A DNA stretch of 64,000 nt from positions 210,387 through 274,386 of the forward strand of contig RQTK01000692.1 of NCBI GenBank assembly GCA_003991915.1. The letters run 5' to 3'. The position numbers and the translations under genes are program-made. Source of the DNA: Elysia chlorotica. Lineage: Eukaryota; Mollusca; Gastropoda; Plakobranchidae. Positions 28,655 through 42,900 of the stretch are shown one piece after another. A model generated the notes under the pieces. It saw nothing but the letters and a program-made list of their open reading frames with translations. It made no database searches and was not told the origin of the DNA. Within the stretch, counting starts at the first letter, position 1, and each line of letters starts with the position of its first letter.

Positions 28655-29179
28655 ATAATTAATTTCTGAGCTCTTTTTATTTCTGTCTTTAATTAAATTA
28701 GATCTATATAAAAAAGAAAGAAAAACAGCTGACAATATGAACCAAAACTGTATTTGGCGTTGATTTTTCTCCAGCATGGGGAAATACCTACTTTGTTTAA
28801 TTCGTCTGTAAATTACATGTAATATACAATTTCATCAAACAATAGCTGAATAAGGTTTCTTATGTTCGGAATTAGTACCCATCACATAGTAACCATATAA
28901 ATTACTGAGCTCCTATGCGTTACTGATGTTTGACACAAAACTCGTGAATGTTTGGTAACATTATGGCTTTTTTTTTTTTTTTTTTGTTTTTTTTTTAATG
29001 TTTGAATTTTATACTGAAAATGTAAAATATAATTGTGGATGCACTTGGAAAATTTTCTTATTATTGTTATTAATGTTGTCAGTATGTAACAAGATAGAAA
29101 TTCCAACAGATGCAGCTACCACAATGAAAAAGAAACCAGCAGTTGTCGATTATTTTGTTCTTAATTGGGGCACTTTACG

Positions 29180-29620
29180 CTAAACCTACTGTGTCGGTCC
29201 TCTACAAAAGATAGAGTCGTTGTCGCGTATATAGAGTCTATATGGTGGCCACCACACAGACTCTAGCATGTATTTGGCGGGTTAGTTTGAGTGGCGTATT
29301 ACGCCGAGACTTCATACTTCATAAACCAATTGTTACATTGTATAGGTATGTCGATTGTCGACTTCTGATAACACTATTATGACGTCACTTTTCTCTGGAC
29401 ACTCGCCGGCGTTACAGTAATTGAGCGAGGTCAGAAGAGTTCAACCGCGTAGCATGCTCGCTGACTGCTCTGGACTCTCGAGTCTCGATTGATTGGCTAG
29501 TCAAGGCCTGTGAGGAAAGTCATAAAACTGAGAAGTCTTGCGGTAGAGTTTGCATAATTGCCGTGAGCGACTGAGCTGTGACTTTATGTAATGTTGGTTA
29601 GGGGCCTACCTGAGTACGAC
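29180..29620 (+). promoter_or_regulatory. Candidate promoter region with CRE-like site upstream of AMD1
   Basis: This stretch is richer in G+C and CpG than its surroundings and contains a consensus CRE palindrome TGACGTCA at 29380-29387. AMD1 coding exon 1 (30854) is preceded by a splice acceptor, so a 5' non-coding exon should lie upstream, and this is the best nearby candidate. A 12-codon upstream ORF starts near 29452 and an ATG-TAA minimal ORF lies near 29586. Transcription start and UTR are not proven. Confidence 0.3.
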
Positions 29621-30196
29621 CTGGTTCCAAGCTTTCAACTAACGCCCAACTAAACGGCACATTGACGAGGCATACGCTACCCTGTATGTACTCATATCAA
29701 TCTGGAGTTTAGATTTTCCATAGAAAATCCAGAAATATAGATGTAGATCTAGATCTAGATCTAGAATCAAGATCTCTGATGCGAGTTTAATTTGGATTAA
29801 TGAGTCTATACGCATTTAATAGATCTAGATCCAGTGTTGAACTGCCTCTTTGAACAGTTTTTTTGTCCAAACATTACTATATGCACTCTATACTCTGTAT
29901 TTGAGTGTTTTTGTTAAAATCAAATAGTTTGGTCTAACCGTCAAATAAAGCTAGATCTAGGCATCCTCCTAATTAAACACTTCCAAAGTCTAAAGAAATA
30001 TAAAACTACTGTACTGCCCTAGAAGGAGGATAATTTAAACAGTGTTTTAACCATTATTTAGATAGAAAAACAGTGCTAGGTCTAGGGATTATAACACAAA
30101 TTCTAATAAAACACTGCATATAGGCTTAGATTAGATCTAGTGCGTATAGACTCGGATGTTTAAATGCTTTGGATTGGAAGGTTTTGTTTTGCTTAG

Positions 30197-30320
30197 GGTC
30201 CAATGTCAGCACTATATAGGCCCTAGGCTTTATTGTGGATGGATGCCAAGACGAACGCCTGAAAATAGTATGTGCTGCCACACAGAGACAGTGCAGGATA
30301 CCATGTCTCCTGTCTCAGTT
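30197..30320 (-). mobile_element. SINE fragment (same family as 24498)
   Basis: Shares TGTCAGCACTATATAGGC..TTTATTGT, the GTGCTGCCACACA block and ACCATG.CTCCTGTCTCAG with the full copy. The tRNA head and most of the tail are absent. Confidence 0.75.
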
Positions 30321-30820
30321 GTCGCTGTGTGTTTTTGTCCAAATTTTGCTATACAGTAGGCTACACTATTATTCTAGTGTTTCTGTGAGAAAAAAAAAAA
30401 CGGTATATAGATCTAGATATAAACGCTGTCTGTCAAAATTAGGCCTATTCTAGATCTTCCTAAGACAGTAAATCATCTTTCTTTAGACCATGTTAAATTA
30501 GGAGAGAGGTTAGCTTCATTCAATGGTCAGACCAAAGAATTTGATTCAAAGAACAAAAACACTCGAATACTACAGTGCTTATGGCAAGACTTGTCCAAGA
30601 ACACCACATGTAGTGCATATATAGCAAAACTTGGACAAAAATCTGTATATATACGAAACATAGAAACAGAAATATGGATAAAATACAGAAAAAAAGTGTG
30701 TGTAGACACACTCTTAGCTGGTAGACCTTGATCTCATTTGGTCATGAGTCTAAAATCTCTCAACCTAGCTATTTCATCTAGGCTTTATATCTAGATCTAA
30801 ATAAATTCGATCAATTGTAC

Positions 30821-30853
30821 TTTTTTTTTTTTCTCTGGATCTAGTCTTTCACC
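30821..30853 (+). other. Splice acceptor before AMD1 start codon
   Basis: A T tract followed by CTCTGGATCTAG ends at 30844. Nine bases later the ATG lies in TCACCATGG. This suggests an intron in the 5' UTR and an upstream leader exon. Confidence 0.5.
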
Positions 30854-33800
30854 ATGGCCACAGCTGCTGGATCTTACCATTATGAAGGAACAGAAAAGCT
30901 TCTTGAAGTCTGGTTTGCTTCTACTTCTAATGATGAAACTTGTGATCTGAGAAAAATCAGGAGGTATGTTTTGGAACATAACATAATTATTTTCTTTCAA
31001 TCTGACTGGACTTATGCGTTGTTCGCCTGTTATCATTGTCTGGCACCTGACAAAATGTCAGTGGCAAAGCAAGAATGCTATGAATAACATAGGCTTGAGG
31101 TTTATAAAATCATAGTATATATTTTTATGCACTCTGACAATTTTATTGGTACTTTTAAAAAAAGTTCTAGCACCAATCATGGGTTATAGTAATACTGTTA
31201 GTTTGCAAATAAAGTAAAATAAAGAAATTTATAGAGTCTATAGTGTAGGTAAATGTACAATACATCATATTTATCAAATCTAAAGGAACATATACCATAA
31301 AGAGAGTGACGGGTGGACGACATTAGTTAAGTCAAAAATGGGGTTACATATTTTGCTCTTAACAGAAATGTTGAACTCATAAAGCACAAGGCACCAGTTA
31401 AATGACTTTGTGGTGAGGTAACTGCAGACTCTGATAGCTTTTTCAGCAGCTGTCCCAAAATGGACATGGCCATCTAGTGTGGGATTTTTCTGGAAACCCT
31501 TGGGTGTTACATCTAAGTACATACATGTTGGGTGGGGAAGGGTATCAATATAGCTCAGTTGTCAGTGCTCTGGACTGATAGTCCAAATTTAAAATCTTGG
31601 CGCTTCTCCCTCTTCCTCTCCCCCCGCCCCCCCTCCCCCCCCACCTCTTTGTTTTTTTCTTTTCCGCTTTCCTCTTTTGGAAACCAATGGGACTATAAAT
31701 AACATTAATTTCAAGGTTAAATTTTAAGGTTACATTTCTATCAGTATAAAGTGCCAGGTATCTCTAGCATCAGTGCTCTGAATTGACAATATGAGGTGCT
31801 AAGTTTGATCCTAAGCTGGTATTTCTATCATAGCAGTTCAGTCTATTCGTGAACCATCACATCTGTATCCTACAGAGAAAAATGGGATGCTCTGCTGAAG
31901 ATAGTGCGAGCTGAAATAATCAGCATGATCCAAGATGATGACATGGATGCCTATGTTCTCAGGTACTGGTATTGTTGAGTTCTCAAGTTCTTTAATACCT
32001 TTCAGAGGTGTATTTTATGAGTGATGAAAAAAAATTCATAGTTTACAGATTAAAATCTAATAGATTGATATTGTTATATAGTAGTGTACAGAGAAAAAAT
32101 GGTTCATGTACAATTTACTCTCCATTTCTCCAAGGAAAGGGTAAATTTGTGAAATCATTTATGTCAATTGGTTATTAGTTCAGAGGTGTTTTTTTTAATT
32201 AGTATTTAACTAATTATGCCTTACAGTATCTTTTTTAGGCTAGTGTAATTTAGTAAAATGCTTTTAACTTGTTTTGTTTTTCTCTTTTAAATTTCAGCGA
32301 GAGTAGCATGTTTATCACAAAGAAGAGATTTATTCTGAAAACGTGTGGAACCACAACCCTCCTATTGGCAGTTAATCACTTGGTTCAAATGGTGAAGAAA
32401 GAGTGTGGATTTGATAAAGTGATAGTAAGTATTTATTTCACCTGTGTTGTTTTTTTTTATGTGGCAATTCTCAATAGTTTTGTTTGTTTAGTACTTTAAT
32501 AAATGCTAAAAATATGCAATTGGTTTACCATTTCTTAGTTTCTTTAGTGGCAAATACTTCTAGAGGAAGTTAAGAATATTCTAGAACAAACCGTTGCAGT
32601 GTCCTGGATGATATATCTCTGCTAGATAGTACCTCAGGTGCCCAGTAACATATACCCTGTTCTTTGCTCTCAGTTTAGGCTTCCCCGTAAAGATACAAAA
32701 GGTATTCACATAGCTGCCAACCAGTATGTATTTGACCTCACGAGTACGTACGTCCGTATCTGATCGTAAAAATATGTATTTGACGGTATCCAGCTGAAAA
32801 TTGGGTGTCCCATCGATCGCTCAGTACTTGCGGCCATTTTGGGCATTGACGCCCGGTTAGCCCAGCCGTTAACTGGACGCAGTCACATTTTTAGCGTCTC
32901 ATAAGTACCCTCTACGCTTTCATGCACTGGGATCGGCCGAGTCTCTAATCAGCTTGTAGATTTATCATTCACCCGCAGCACTTTTCGGTAAAAAATGTTG
33001 TTAATAGTTAAACACTATAGAGGCAATTATGCTTCCGCTGCCGGCGATCTGTCCATCCAAGAATCCCATAGCTTTGTTTTCTGCTGCTAGGCAGAGAGTT
33101 TGTTTCCAAGAATCAGCTTTGGGGTGACCAGTTACACTGATTTAGACTTTAAACCACCATTGCTGTCAAGCGCCGGTCCCCTCACAGTTCTTACTCTTGC
33201 ACGATCAGATAAACAATTTCGTATTTTGTAGTGCTAGGCACAATCGCTGCTACTCTTTCACACATACTGACATACACACACACACATATCCCCTTTGCAT
33301 TTTTGCATTTTCTCAAAGATGTTACATACTGTCCAAGGTTTTTTATCCACTCTTGTTGGTTATTGTATGTTAAAACATTTTAAAAATTTAATATTTATTC
33401 CTGGGCTTAATTACTTTAATTCTCTTCACAGCTTTCACTTCTCTATATAAATATTGCTTATATATCGTCATTGGGATACGGGAACATAGATCTAAGCTTA
33501 AACTAAATCTGTTATTTCAAACGCATGATTGCTGTTGCCTGTCGTTAATATGCTGCAACTCTAGCCAAACCGATGCCACCTTTGTTTCTTGTCATAGTTG
33601 GTGGGTTAAAAAACCTTAGAATTATTGTTAAAACTTTCGATCATTTTAATAACCCATATGGGCATCTAGATTAAGATCTTTTTGGGGAGACCCGATTTGT
33701 GGTATTCCCTGTTAAACTGCTAAATCTGTGATATAAATCGGGAACTAGATAGTTGACATTGTGGGCGAACTGGCTCAAGTGGCAGAGCGTCTCGTTCTCA

Positions 33801-36800
33801 ATGCATAGTTTGAGGCCGACGACTGGGCAACTGAAATGTCGGATTCATCCCCTACTGGTCGGTTCAGCCAATGGCAATGGTGTTAGTTCCAATTGCTTTG
33901 GCATGCTAGAAAGTTTAAATTCTTTAGTCATCTGTCTTGAAAATAATATATTTAGTTAACGCAAAGCCTGGATATTGCTCACATGGTTTTTCCGACACTA
34001 GAATCAAAAATCAATAACAAAACAAACAAAAAAGAAAATAACACACACACACACGCATGCGCACAAAAAAACAAAAGCATTTATTAAATAACACTATTCC
34101 TTGGTGCAAATTTTTAAGTTATGGTTAAGCTTGTGTTTATGTCGCTATTGATAGCGTGGCCATTGATTATGTATGCAGTGACTAATTGTGCTAAACATCT
34201 GTATTTGCTTTCTCAAAAGTTGGCAGCTATGTATTCAATGTTGAGGCTAGCTGTAAATATTATCCTTCTTTCTATTTTCCAAATTGCAGGATATCTTTTA
34301 CTCTAGAAAAAACTTTGCGCAACCTGAGCTTCAGCATCATCTTCACCAGTCGTTTGACAAGGAGGTCAGTCTGTTGGATGACATGTTCCAGAGTAAGTGA
34401 CAAATTCAAATACCACTTGTCTTTAGACCTAATGGCTGCTGACGGCTGTTTAGATCAGCTGTAAATTCTTTTATATGTGGCATTAAAGCTGTTAGATTGG
34501 TCGTAGAGTGAGCCTCAATTTTTAGTACATTCTTAAGTAAATAAACAGACCATGGGTGACTTCGAACACTTTGTCTATATGCTCATTCCATAAAAACACA
34601 TTCTTTACCTTAGATGGAGAGTTAATTGTTTTAAAGCATTTTTTGTAATCTACTCAAAACTAAATTTCAGTCAAGTGTTTTCTTAAACATAATTAAATTG
34701 GTTTTTGCCTATTTATTTCTTCATTCAAGTGAATTGGTTGAACTGTACTGAAACAATTGAGTTGAAATCTTCAAGATTGCAGCAGTTTTTTTTTTTGGGG
34801 GGGGGGGTTGTTGGGTTGTTTTTTTTTTAATTAAAAGATATTAACGCTGATTTTTGTCATGTTCATCGACTTTCAAACTTTATATGAGAATCTCTCCATT
34901 GCTGTTGCTGTGATAAGAAGTATTTTGTTCCTTTAACTTATATTGCATCTATTTCTTTATGTATTTTTATTAAGGAAAGTATTATTTTTCTCCAACATCT
35001 GCATAAGTTCTAAGTTTGTTTTCTTTTTTTTAAGAAAGGAATACATTTAAATATTGCAGATGGTTCAGCGTATGTTCTTGGTCGAATGAACAAGGATTGT
35101 TGGTAAGAATTTTATATCCTTTCCTGTCAGAAACTAATGCAATTAATTGTCCTGTTAATTCTGTATTTATAATACAGGTCCTTAAATTCATATAGCCTTA
35201 TGAATAATGTGTTACTTCTGAGATATCAGTTTTCCCTCCATATGCTTGCATGGCCTTTGTGTAAAAAAAGAAAGAAAGAACCCACAAAAAATCTATATAT
35301 TATTAGATGGAATTGATTGTACACTCAGAGTATTAAAAAGATCTCACACCTGCTGAGGATTTAGGATCATTGTGCACATATTGATTTTTTAAATCTACTA
35401 TCGAAGCAGGCGAAAGCCACTTGTTAAGCTAGTCAAGAGTGAGCCAAGCAATCTTAGCACCTGGATATGATGAAACATTCATTTGAGAAGGTGCTTGCAG
35501 TCTTGTCAGAGAAGAGATTTTATTAATATTAGAGGGTCTTTGTAGTAATGGATCCTGTTGATTCACATAGGTTGTTCTTACTTTAATTGTGATCTTCTAT
35601 CATGTTTGTTTTTTTGTTTTTTTTTTGTGGGGGTAGGGCAGATATATGAATTTTACAGACATCTTGAGTTATAAATATGAATTATACTTATAGAGTGAGT
35701 TATAGGAGAGGAGAATGCTTGTCTTTCTGTTTGAACATTGAGTTACCTTTTCTCTGCATCTCAACTAACATTACTCAGCAGTGAATGTGGAAATATTGAG
35801 CAAGTGCCTCACACCTGATCTTAAACATTTTTATTTCATTTCAGTCCTTATTATGGTTGTAGCCTATCTTTGTTTTCCTTCATTTCTTAATTGTTAACTG
35901 ACTTCCATCTTCACTGCCATTTTAAATCACATCATATTTTAATGATTACATTAAACGCACCCTTCTAACCATCCCGTTTCTTTTTTTTTGTCATGGCTCC
36001 TTTTTTAATGCACTTTCTTTCTTGTAAGGTGGATATAAACTTAAGAAAAATGTAAATTAACGGAACAATTTTTCTTTGATTATTTTAGAATAGATATATT
36101 TAAAACAATATTTTTTACTTGAAGAAAAAAAAAATCATGAGTGCTTAAGCTACTGGTTGAAGTTTATAATTAAAAACCTCAAGGGTTCTGTCATAATAAT
36201 AAACAAAATAAATTTCCTCTTGAAAGGTTGCATGTTTTATATAATAATAATAAGTTAAAGAACAAACATTAAGCTTATTATATTATTCTTTTTAAGCTTG
36301 AGCTTCACTTTTTGTCCCAATAAAATCTCTGTCAAGACATCTGATAGAGGTAGTGGAAGCGACATAACTTAGGAGATTTGACTTAAGCACATTGATTATA
36401 GATATTCAAGTATATATATAGACCACATGCTTAAGCCATTAATCCATACTTCCTTTGTATTGCACAGCTGATAGGCCTCAATCCATCTTTTCTGAACATA
36501 ATATGATTTGTATTAGTAACATTTAATATTTGACAAAACTCCTTTGTTGGAGGTTTTTGTCGTTTGATTTTTTAATCTATTGTACTGATCTTTTGTCTAA
36601 AAATGATTTTGTTATTTTTTTTGTCTTGGTTAACATTTTTGACTATTTTTTACACCCTAGGTATTTGTACACTCTTGATGATTGTGGTGTGGAACAGCCA
36701 GACCAAACTTTTGAAGTATCCTTAAACTGGATTGTGAAATTTTGTCATCATCTTTGTCTTCATAAACTCATAACAGCTTTAAAGAAAATTTAAGTGAGAG

Positions 36801-39744
36801 CCTACAAATTTACAGCTAGGTTGTTGATGTTGCTTTTTAGTTGTTGGTTTGTTGTTGTTTTATGTACTCTACTACACTATCTGGTTTTAAGCCCCAGTAT
36901 TAAAAGCAGCTCTCAGTTGTTTAATATCATACAATTTTAGTCAAAGCCTTACAAACAGGAGATAGCAAAACTTCCATACAGTCAAGGAAAAAAAATTGTG
37001 ATGAAAAGGCAAGGTAACTATAATAGGTTCTGTCCTTAGTTGATTAAGATATTTTGTAAGTGGTCCAGGATGTGTGGTCTAAGTTGAGAATGTAGGTTTG
37101 GAAGATATTTACAACCCATTATCGCAACTTGGGCATTGTTTTTTTTTTTTTTTTTGTTGTTGTTGGTTGTTGTTTTTTCGGGGGTTGGGGGGGGGGGGGT
37201 GTTCAAGAAGAGACGAGACCCAAAAAAATGCAGGCAAGAATAACATTCGATTAAAAGCTAATATTGTTTTACTCGAAAAATCAAAAGATAACATTCTTTC
37301 ATCATTAGCTTCAAATTTTTCTGCACTGGTTGAGTGGTGGAGAAGTGAAGGATTTTCCCTGATTAGTTTGTTCCTTAGGTTTCCACAGGAGATCTATATA
37401 TGGAAAAGATTGGAGGAAAATAGGAGGAGAGCCTGCTTTGTTTTTGTCTAAGTCAATAATTTTTTGGCCAATCTAGAGTCTTGAGGAATGTCGGGTGTGT
37501 GAACTTTTTTTGCTTTGATTTGTTGCATTTCTTGTTTTTGTTCTTATTATTTTAGTTTCTATGTTTAGAGACATATTTTGAGAAAGGCAAACTTTCTTTA
37601 TTCATGAAAATAGCCAAGTATATAACAGTTCTTCTCATAATTGTATCAAGGCAATAGATCAAAGCTAATACATAAAAAGCATTCTTCTCTTTTTACTTTC
37701 TCCACTTTAACATTTTATTGAATTGTTAACAATTCTTTGTACACCTGGTACATGTAAAGGAATTTTTCTTCACTGTAAAATTAGCTACTTATGTGGGACA
37801 TGTGTCCTAAGAGCATGGAAGTTTTCGCAATGAAAGTCTCTCAAGACGGGAAGGATGCTACAAAGGTACGTTTCTTGGATAAGTCCACCAAGTTTCTTCA
37901 ATAGGTTGTAAAATGTAAGATTAGATAAGATATACTTTTATTGTACACCCAAGGAAAATTACATTGTGGTTACATTGGGATACAAAAAAGGTAGATATAC
38001 AATAATTATTACATGTATTTAAAACATATAAGCTAACATATTAAAAAAAAATAGAAAACGTATATAGGTACTTATATAAACAGTGAGAATATTTAATATT
38101 GCACTTGTTACAAAGCACTTTAGAGTTTTACAAACGTTTTATGTTAGGTAATTAATGCCATCTAGACGTATAGTTCAGGTGATTTAGTTTTCTAGACCGT
38201 TGAAATACAATTAACTGTCTAGCAAAAGGATGCCCTTGGTCTTTCAAAATACCCAACATTTCCTTGAAACACAATGTGTCAAGTAGTTGTGAAACAATGT
38301 CAGCACTCTCGATCTCGTCTGTAAATTTTTAGATCCCCCCCTCAGAAGATTGTTTATTTTTGCTTTGTCGGAAACTTTAGCATTCCCGCCGCAAGCCGTA
38401 AGGCAAATCGAGATAAGATTGAGTATTGTCGCTTTGTAGAACATGTAGATCATAGCTCTCTAGATATTGAATCGATTTAGACTTATAATAAAATATATTC
38501 TTTGATATATTTTACTTAATACATTGATGCATGGGGATGCCAGGCTAGGCTTTCGTTGATTGTTACCCTAAGTATTTATAATTTGGCACTTTTTCAACCT
38601 CTTGGCCCATAAATTTTAACACTGTGTGGTGGTCATTGTTTTATGAAATCTATGACCAGCTCTTTTGTTTTGTTAACATTAAGTAGAGCCCTATAGGTAA
38701 ACTGCATAGGATCTTGGATTGGGGCATAGGTGACTAGAGTAATTGCTTGACAACAATCTTTTCTAAACGTTTCACTAAAATAGTTGTTAAAACAACTGGT
38801 CTCAGATCATTCATATCTCTAACCTTACCCATTTTAGGGACAGGTACAGTTTTTTGTTTTTCAAATGCCTGGTATATCTTTGTCCAAGAGGGATTTATTG
38901 GGAATCTTTGTAAAAATCGGTGCCAGTTGTTTGGGGCATGTTTTCATTGTATTTGAACCAATATTATGTGGCCAGCGTGCTTTGTTCTTTTATAAAGATG
39001 AGAAGACCAGCTCAACATCACACTCTTATATAGAAGGAAAAGGTCGCCATTGTCATTACAAATTTGCTATGTAAGGGACAGAGCATGGTCACTAAAATCA
39101 TGCATACACAGTAAATGGTTCTCTGTTCCCATTAAAAGATATTTTTGGATATGCTTATCTACTTGCTGTGCTTCCAAAATGGGATCAGATAATACAAGAA
39201 TAAAGGTTGGTTAACGTCTACTGTTAGCAGTTAGGCTATATCACTGATGGAATGCTTACCCATGACTTGATTTGTTACATTATACAATGATTTTTTATAC
39301 CTTTTTGTATTTTTCACAGCGTTCTGGAATCTGTAACATCATTCCTGGAATCAAGATTGATGATACATTGTTTGACCCCTGTGGCTACTCCATGAATGGA
39401 ATTCTACCAGGAGTAAGTCGAAAATTGTAATAAATATTAGTATTGTGGTATGTTGTGTTGTGTTTAGCTTTTTTGCGCCTAAAAATTCTTATATATATTA
39501 TCTGGGTTGGGTTGGGTTGGGTTGGTTTAATATCCAACTGTTTCTNTANANTTTTTTTTTTATTTTTNNCCCCCCCCCCCCCCCCAATTGACACATTTAT
39601 CTGTTAGGTTTGCATCCCCTGTAACAGGTTGGGTCAGTGTCATTATAATGTGATTGGCCAAGACATGGTATCCCCGTGTGTGATAGCACATAAAATTGTC
39701 AGTGTTGGGGTCCGTCCACAATATAGCTTTTATAGTGCTGACAT

Positions 39745-39783
<39 letters not shown>

Positions 39784-39846
39784 GTCTCTCTCTCTCTCGG
39801 TCTCTGCCTCTCTCTCTCTCTCTTTGTCTCTCTCTCTCTCTCTCTG

Positions 39847-39922
<76 letters not shown>

Positions 39923-39924
39923 CG

Positions 39925-39967
<43 letters not shown>

Positions 39968-42900
39968 GTTTCTGAAATGTAATCACCATAATTTTATTCT
40001 TTTCTCTATACAGGGCTACTACATCACCATCCATGTGACCCCAGAGCCGCATTGCAGCTATGTTAGCTTTGAAAGCAATGTCCCTCGGGTATTCATATTA
40101 ACATTCCTAAGTAGCTTATTAGAAAGTATGTTACAACATTGCTCAATGTCTAGTACATTTTCTGGGTTTCCTTTCCCAAAGTATATGAGGAGTTGAGGGT
40201 AATTCAATTCAACAATAAGAAAGACGAATGATTTCATTTTTTTCTTCTTCTTTTTTTTTGTTGTAAAAATAACTGCTCTACACATAAAAGAGCACAGACC
40301 AAATATTACTTTTTAGCCATCAATGTTTGAATGAGTTTTGTTAGATTTTTTTTCCTGGTTTCAATCTGATTGTTAAATGGCTGACTATTTCTTTTAGAAT
40401 AAATAATTATTATTTTTTTCCAAAGATTTCTTTTAATGTGCGGCTAATTGTAATTACTGTAAACCCCCACAATACATTTAAAAAAATTATGTCCCCTATT
40501 GTAATTACTGTAAACCCCCATAAAAAATTATGTCCCCTGCTGTACACCTGGTATTTAGTGTTAATATTCTTTCTCTTACTAACCATTTTTATTAAACCTA
40601 ATAAAACTTTCTTTTCACAGGCTTCTTATGAAAATTTGATAATGAAAGTCCTTGGAGTGTTCAACCCTGGCAAATTTCTCATGACAGTTTTTGCTAATAG
40701 TGTAAGTGCTTTGTCTTAGCTAGAAAAAAAACTAATAGATCATCAGAATACTTATGTCTTGATTTTGCCTTTGTGGGTCAATGATTCCACCTAAAGCTAT
40801 GATACCCAGATGCAAAAAGTTAAATGATTTACTGTTTAACACTAATTATAAAAAAATGAAATCAAATGCTTAGCACATTCATCTATGTAGTGACATGATT
40901 TAAGTGTTAATGAATATGCATAGCTGCCACCCAGTACATATAATAAGTATTTAGTACGCATTGGACCTCCCGAGTCTGTCCGTATCTGGTTGAGAAAATG
41001 CGTATTTGACGGTATCCAGCTAAAAATTGGGTGTCCTGTTGATTGCTCAGTACTTGCTGCCATTTTTGGCATTAACACTGGGTTAGCCCAGCCGTTTTCT
41101 AGGCCCATGCACGTTTTTAACGTCTCATAAGCATCCCCTAAGCTTCTTGGCGCTGGGATTGTGTGAGTCTCTAATCGACTTGTAGATATATGGTTCACTT
41201 ACAGCTCTTTTCGGGAAAAAATGCGGTAACTAGTGTAACACTATAGCAGCAATTATGATTCCGACGCTGGCGATCTGTCCATCTGGGATTCCCATAGCTT
41301 TGTTTACTGGTGCTAGGCAGAGAGTTTGTTTCCAAGAATCCAGTTTTTGGGCGACCAGTTAAACTGATTTAGACTTTAAACCATCTTAGCTGTCAAGCGT
41401 TGGTCCCCTCACAGTTCTTAGTCTTGCATGATCAGATAATCAATCTTGTATTTTGTAGTGCTAGGGACAATCGCTGCCACTCTTTCATACAGATAGACAA
41501 ACACACACACTTTCCTGGTGGGCGGTGCATTATTGCCTTTACTCAAAGATGTTACATAATGTACAAGATCTTTGATTTTATTATACTAGGTTGTAACTGC
41601 GTTCCTCTTGGGTCTATTTTTGGTTGTGTTTAGTTTATAAAATTTAAGCTTAAACATTTACAAAGCAAAAAAAAATAATCTTAACATCCACTCTTGTTGG
41701 TTACTGTACGTTTAAATATCAAGGAAAATTGATTATTCAAAAAAAAACAAAAATTTTAAAAAATATTTATTTCTTTGTTAAATTATTCAAATTCTCTTTA
41801 AAACTTTCACTACGCTATATAAATCTTGCCTATATATCGTCATCGGGATTTGGTGACATAGATGTCAGCGTAGTCTAGATGTGTTATTTCAAACGGATGA
41901 TTGCTTGACGCCAATGTGTCCTTTCTCACTTGGTGGTTTCAAAAGCCTTTGAATGTATATTGTTAAAACCTTTTGTTGTTAATGAATGTTATTTTAATGA
42001 CCCATATGGACATTTAGTTTTTTTATCATATTCGTACATTTAGGATCTTTTCGGGGACACCCGATTTGTGATTTTTGCTTTTAAATTGTCCATAGAAGAC
42101 ATACCTCCAAACAAACCTATCAGTCGATCAGTCTGTAGTTTGATATTCTAAATTTGGTTGATATCCGATGGTAAAGATCTAGATCTGATTCTGTGATATA
42201 AATCGGGAACTAGTGTAGTTGATCTTGAGGGGCGAACTGGTATAAGTGGCAGAACGTCTGGTTCTCATTGAGTTCCTAGTTCAAGACTGACAACAGGGCA
42301 ATGTAGATGTCTGATTTGTCCCCTACTGGTTGGTTCAGTCACTGACAATGGTGTTAGTTCTAATTGCTTTGGACATGCTAGAAAGCTTAAATTCTTTAAA
42401 CAACCATCTTGAAAATATTATATTTAGTTCACGCAAAGCGTGGATATTACTGACAAGGTGTTTCTGACACTAGAGATGAAAATCAACAACAAAAAACACG
42501 CACACACACACAAAGAAGAAGGAAAAAAAAACGCATTTAAGAAATAATACTAGTCCTTGTTGCAACTTTTAAAGTTATGGAGTTATGGTTAAGCTTACAA
42601 GTGTTTAAGTCAATATTGATAGCTGAACTAAATAAGCTTGGCCATCGATTAGGTTTGCAGTGACTAATCACGCTAAAAATTGTATTTGCTTTCTCAAAAA
42701 TTGACAGCTATGAATTGCACTAATTATTGTTATGTGTGTTTCAACATATAATGAGTTGAGAGTGAACCCGCCTAAGTAGCAGAGGGCTGGGCTTTTATTC
42801 CGGGGGTCACTGGTTTGATCCCATGATCAGGCAAATTTAATGGAATGATAACTCTTTATTAGATTCTCATAATCATATTGGCTGCAGCAGAGGTCTTGGC

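Noticed and set aside
31546..31818. Functional tRNA genes
   Set aside because: Stems are incomplete and box B is degraded in the first and box A in the second. Best read as SINE heads or tRNA pseudogenes.
39629..40196. 117- and 166-codon Ser/Leu ORFs and minus Arg/Glu ORF
   Set aside because: Microsatellite reading frames overlapping SINE sequence. Only 40014-40088 is real coding sequence (AMD1 exon 9).
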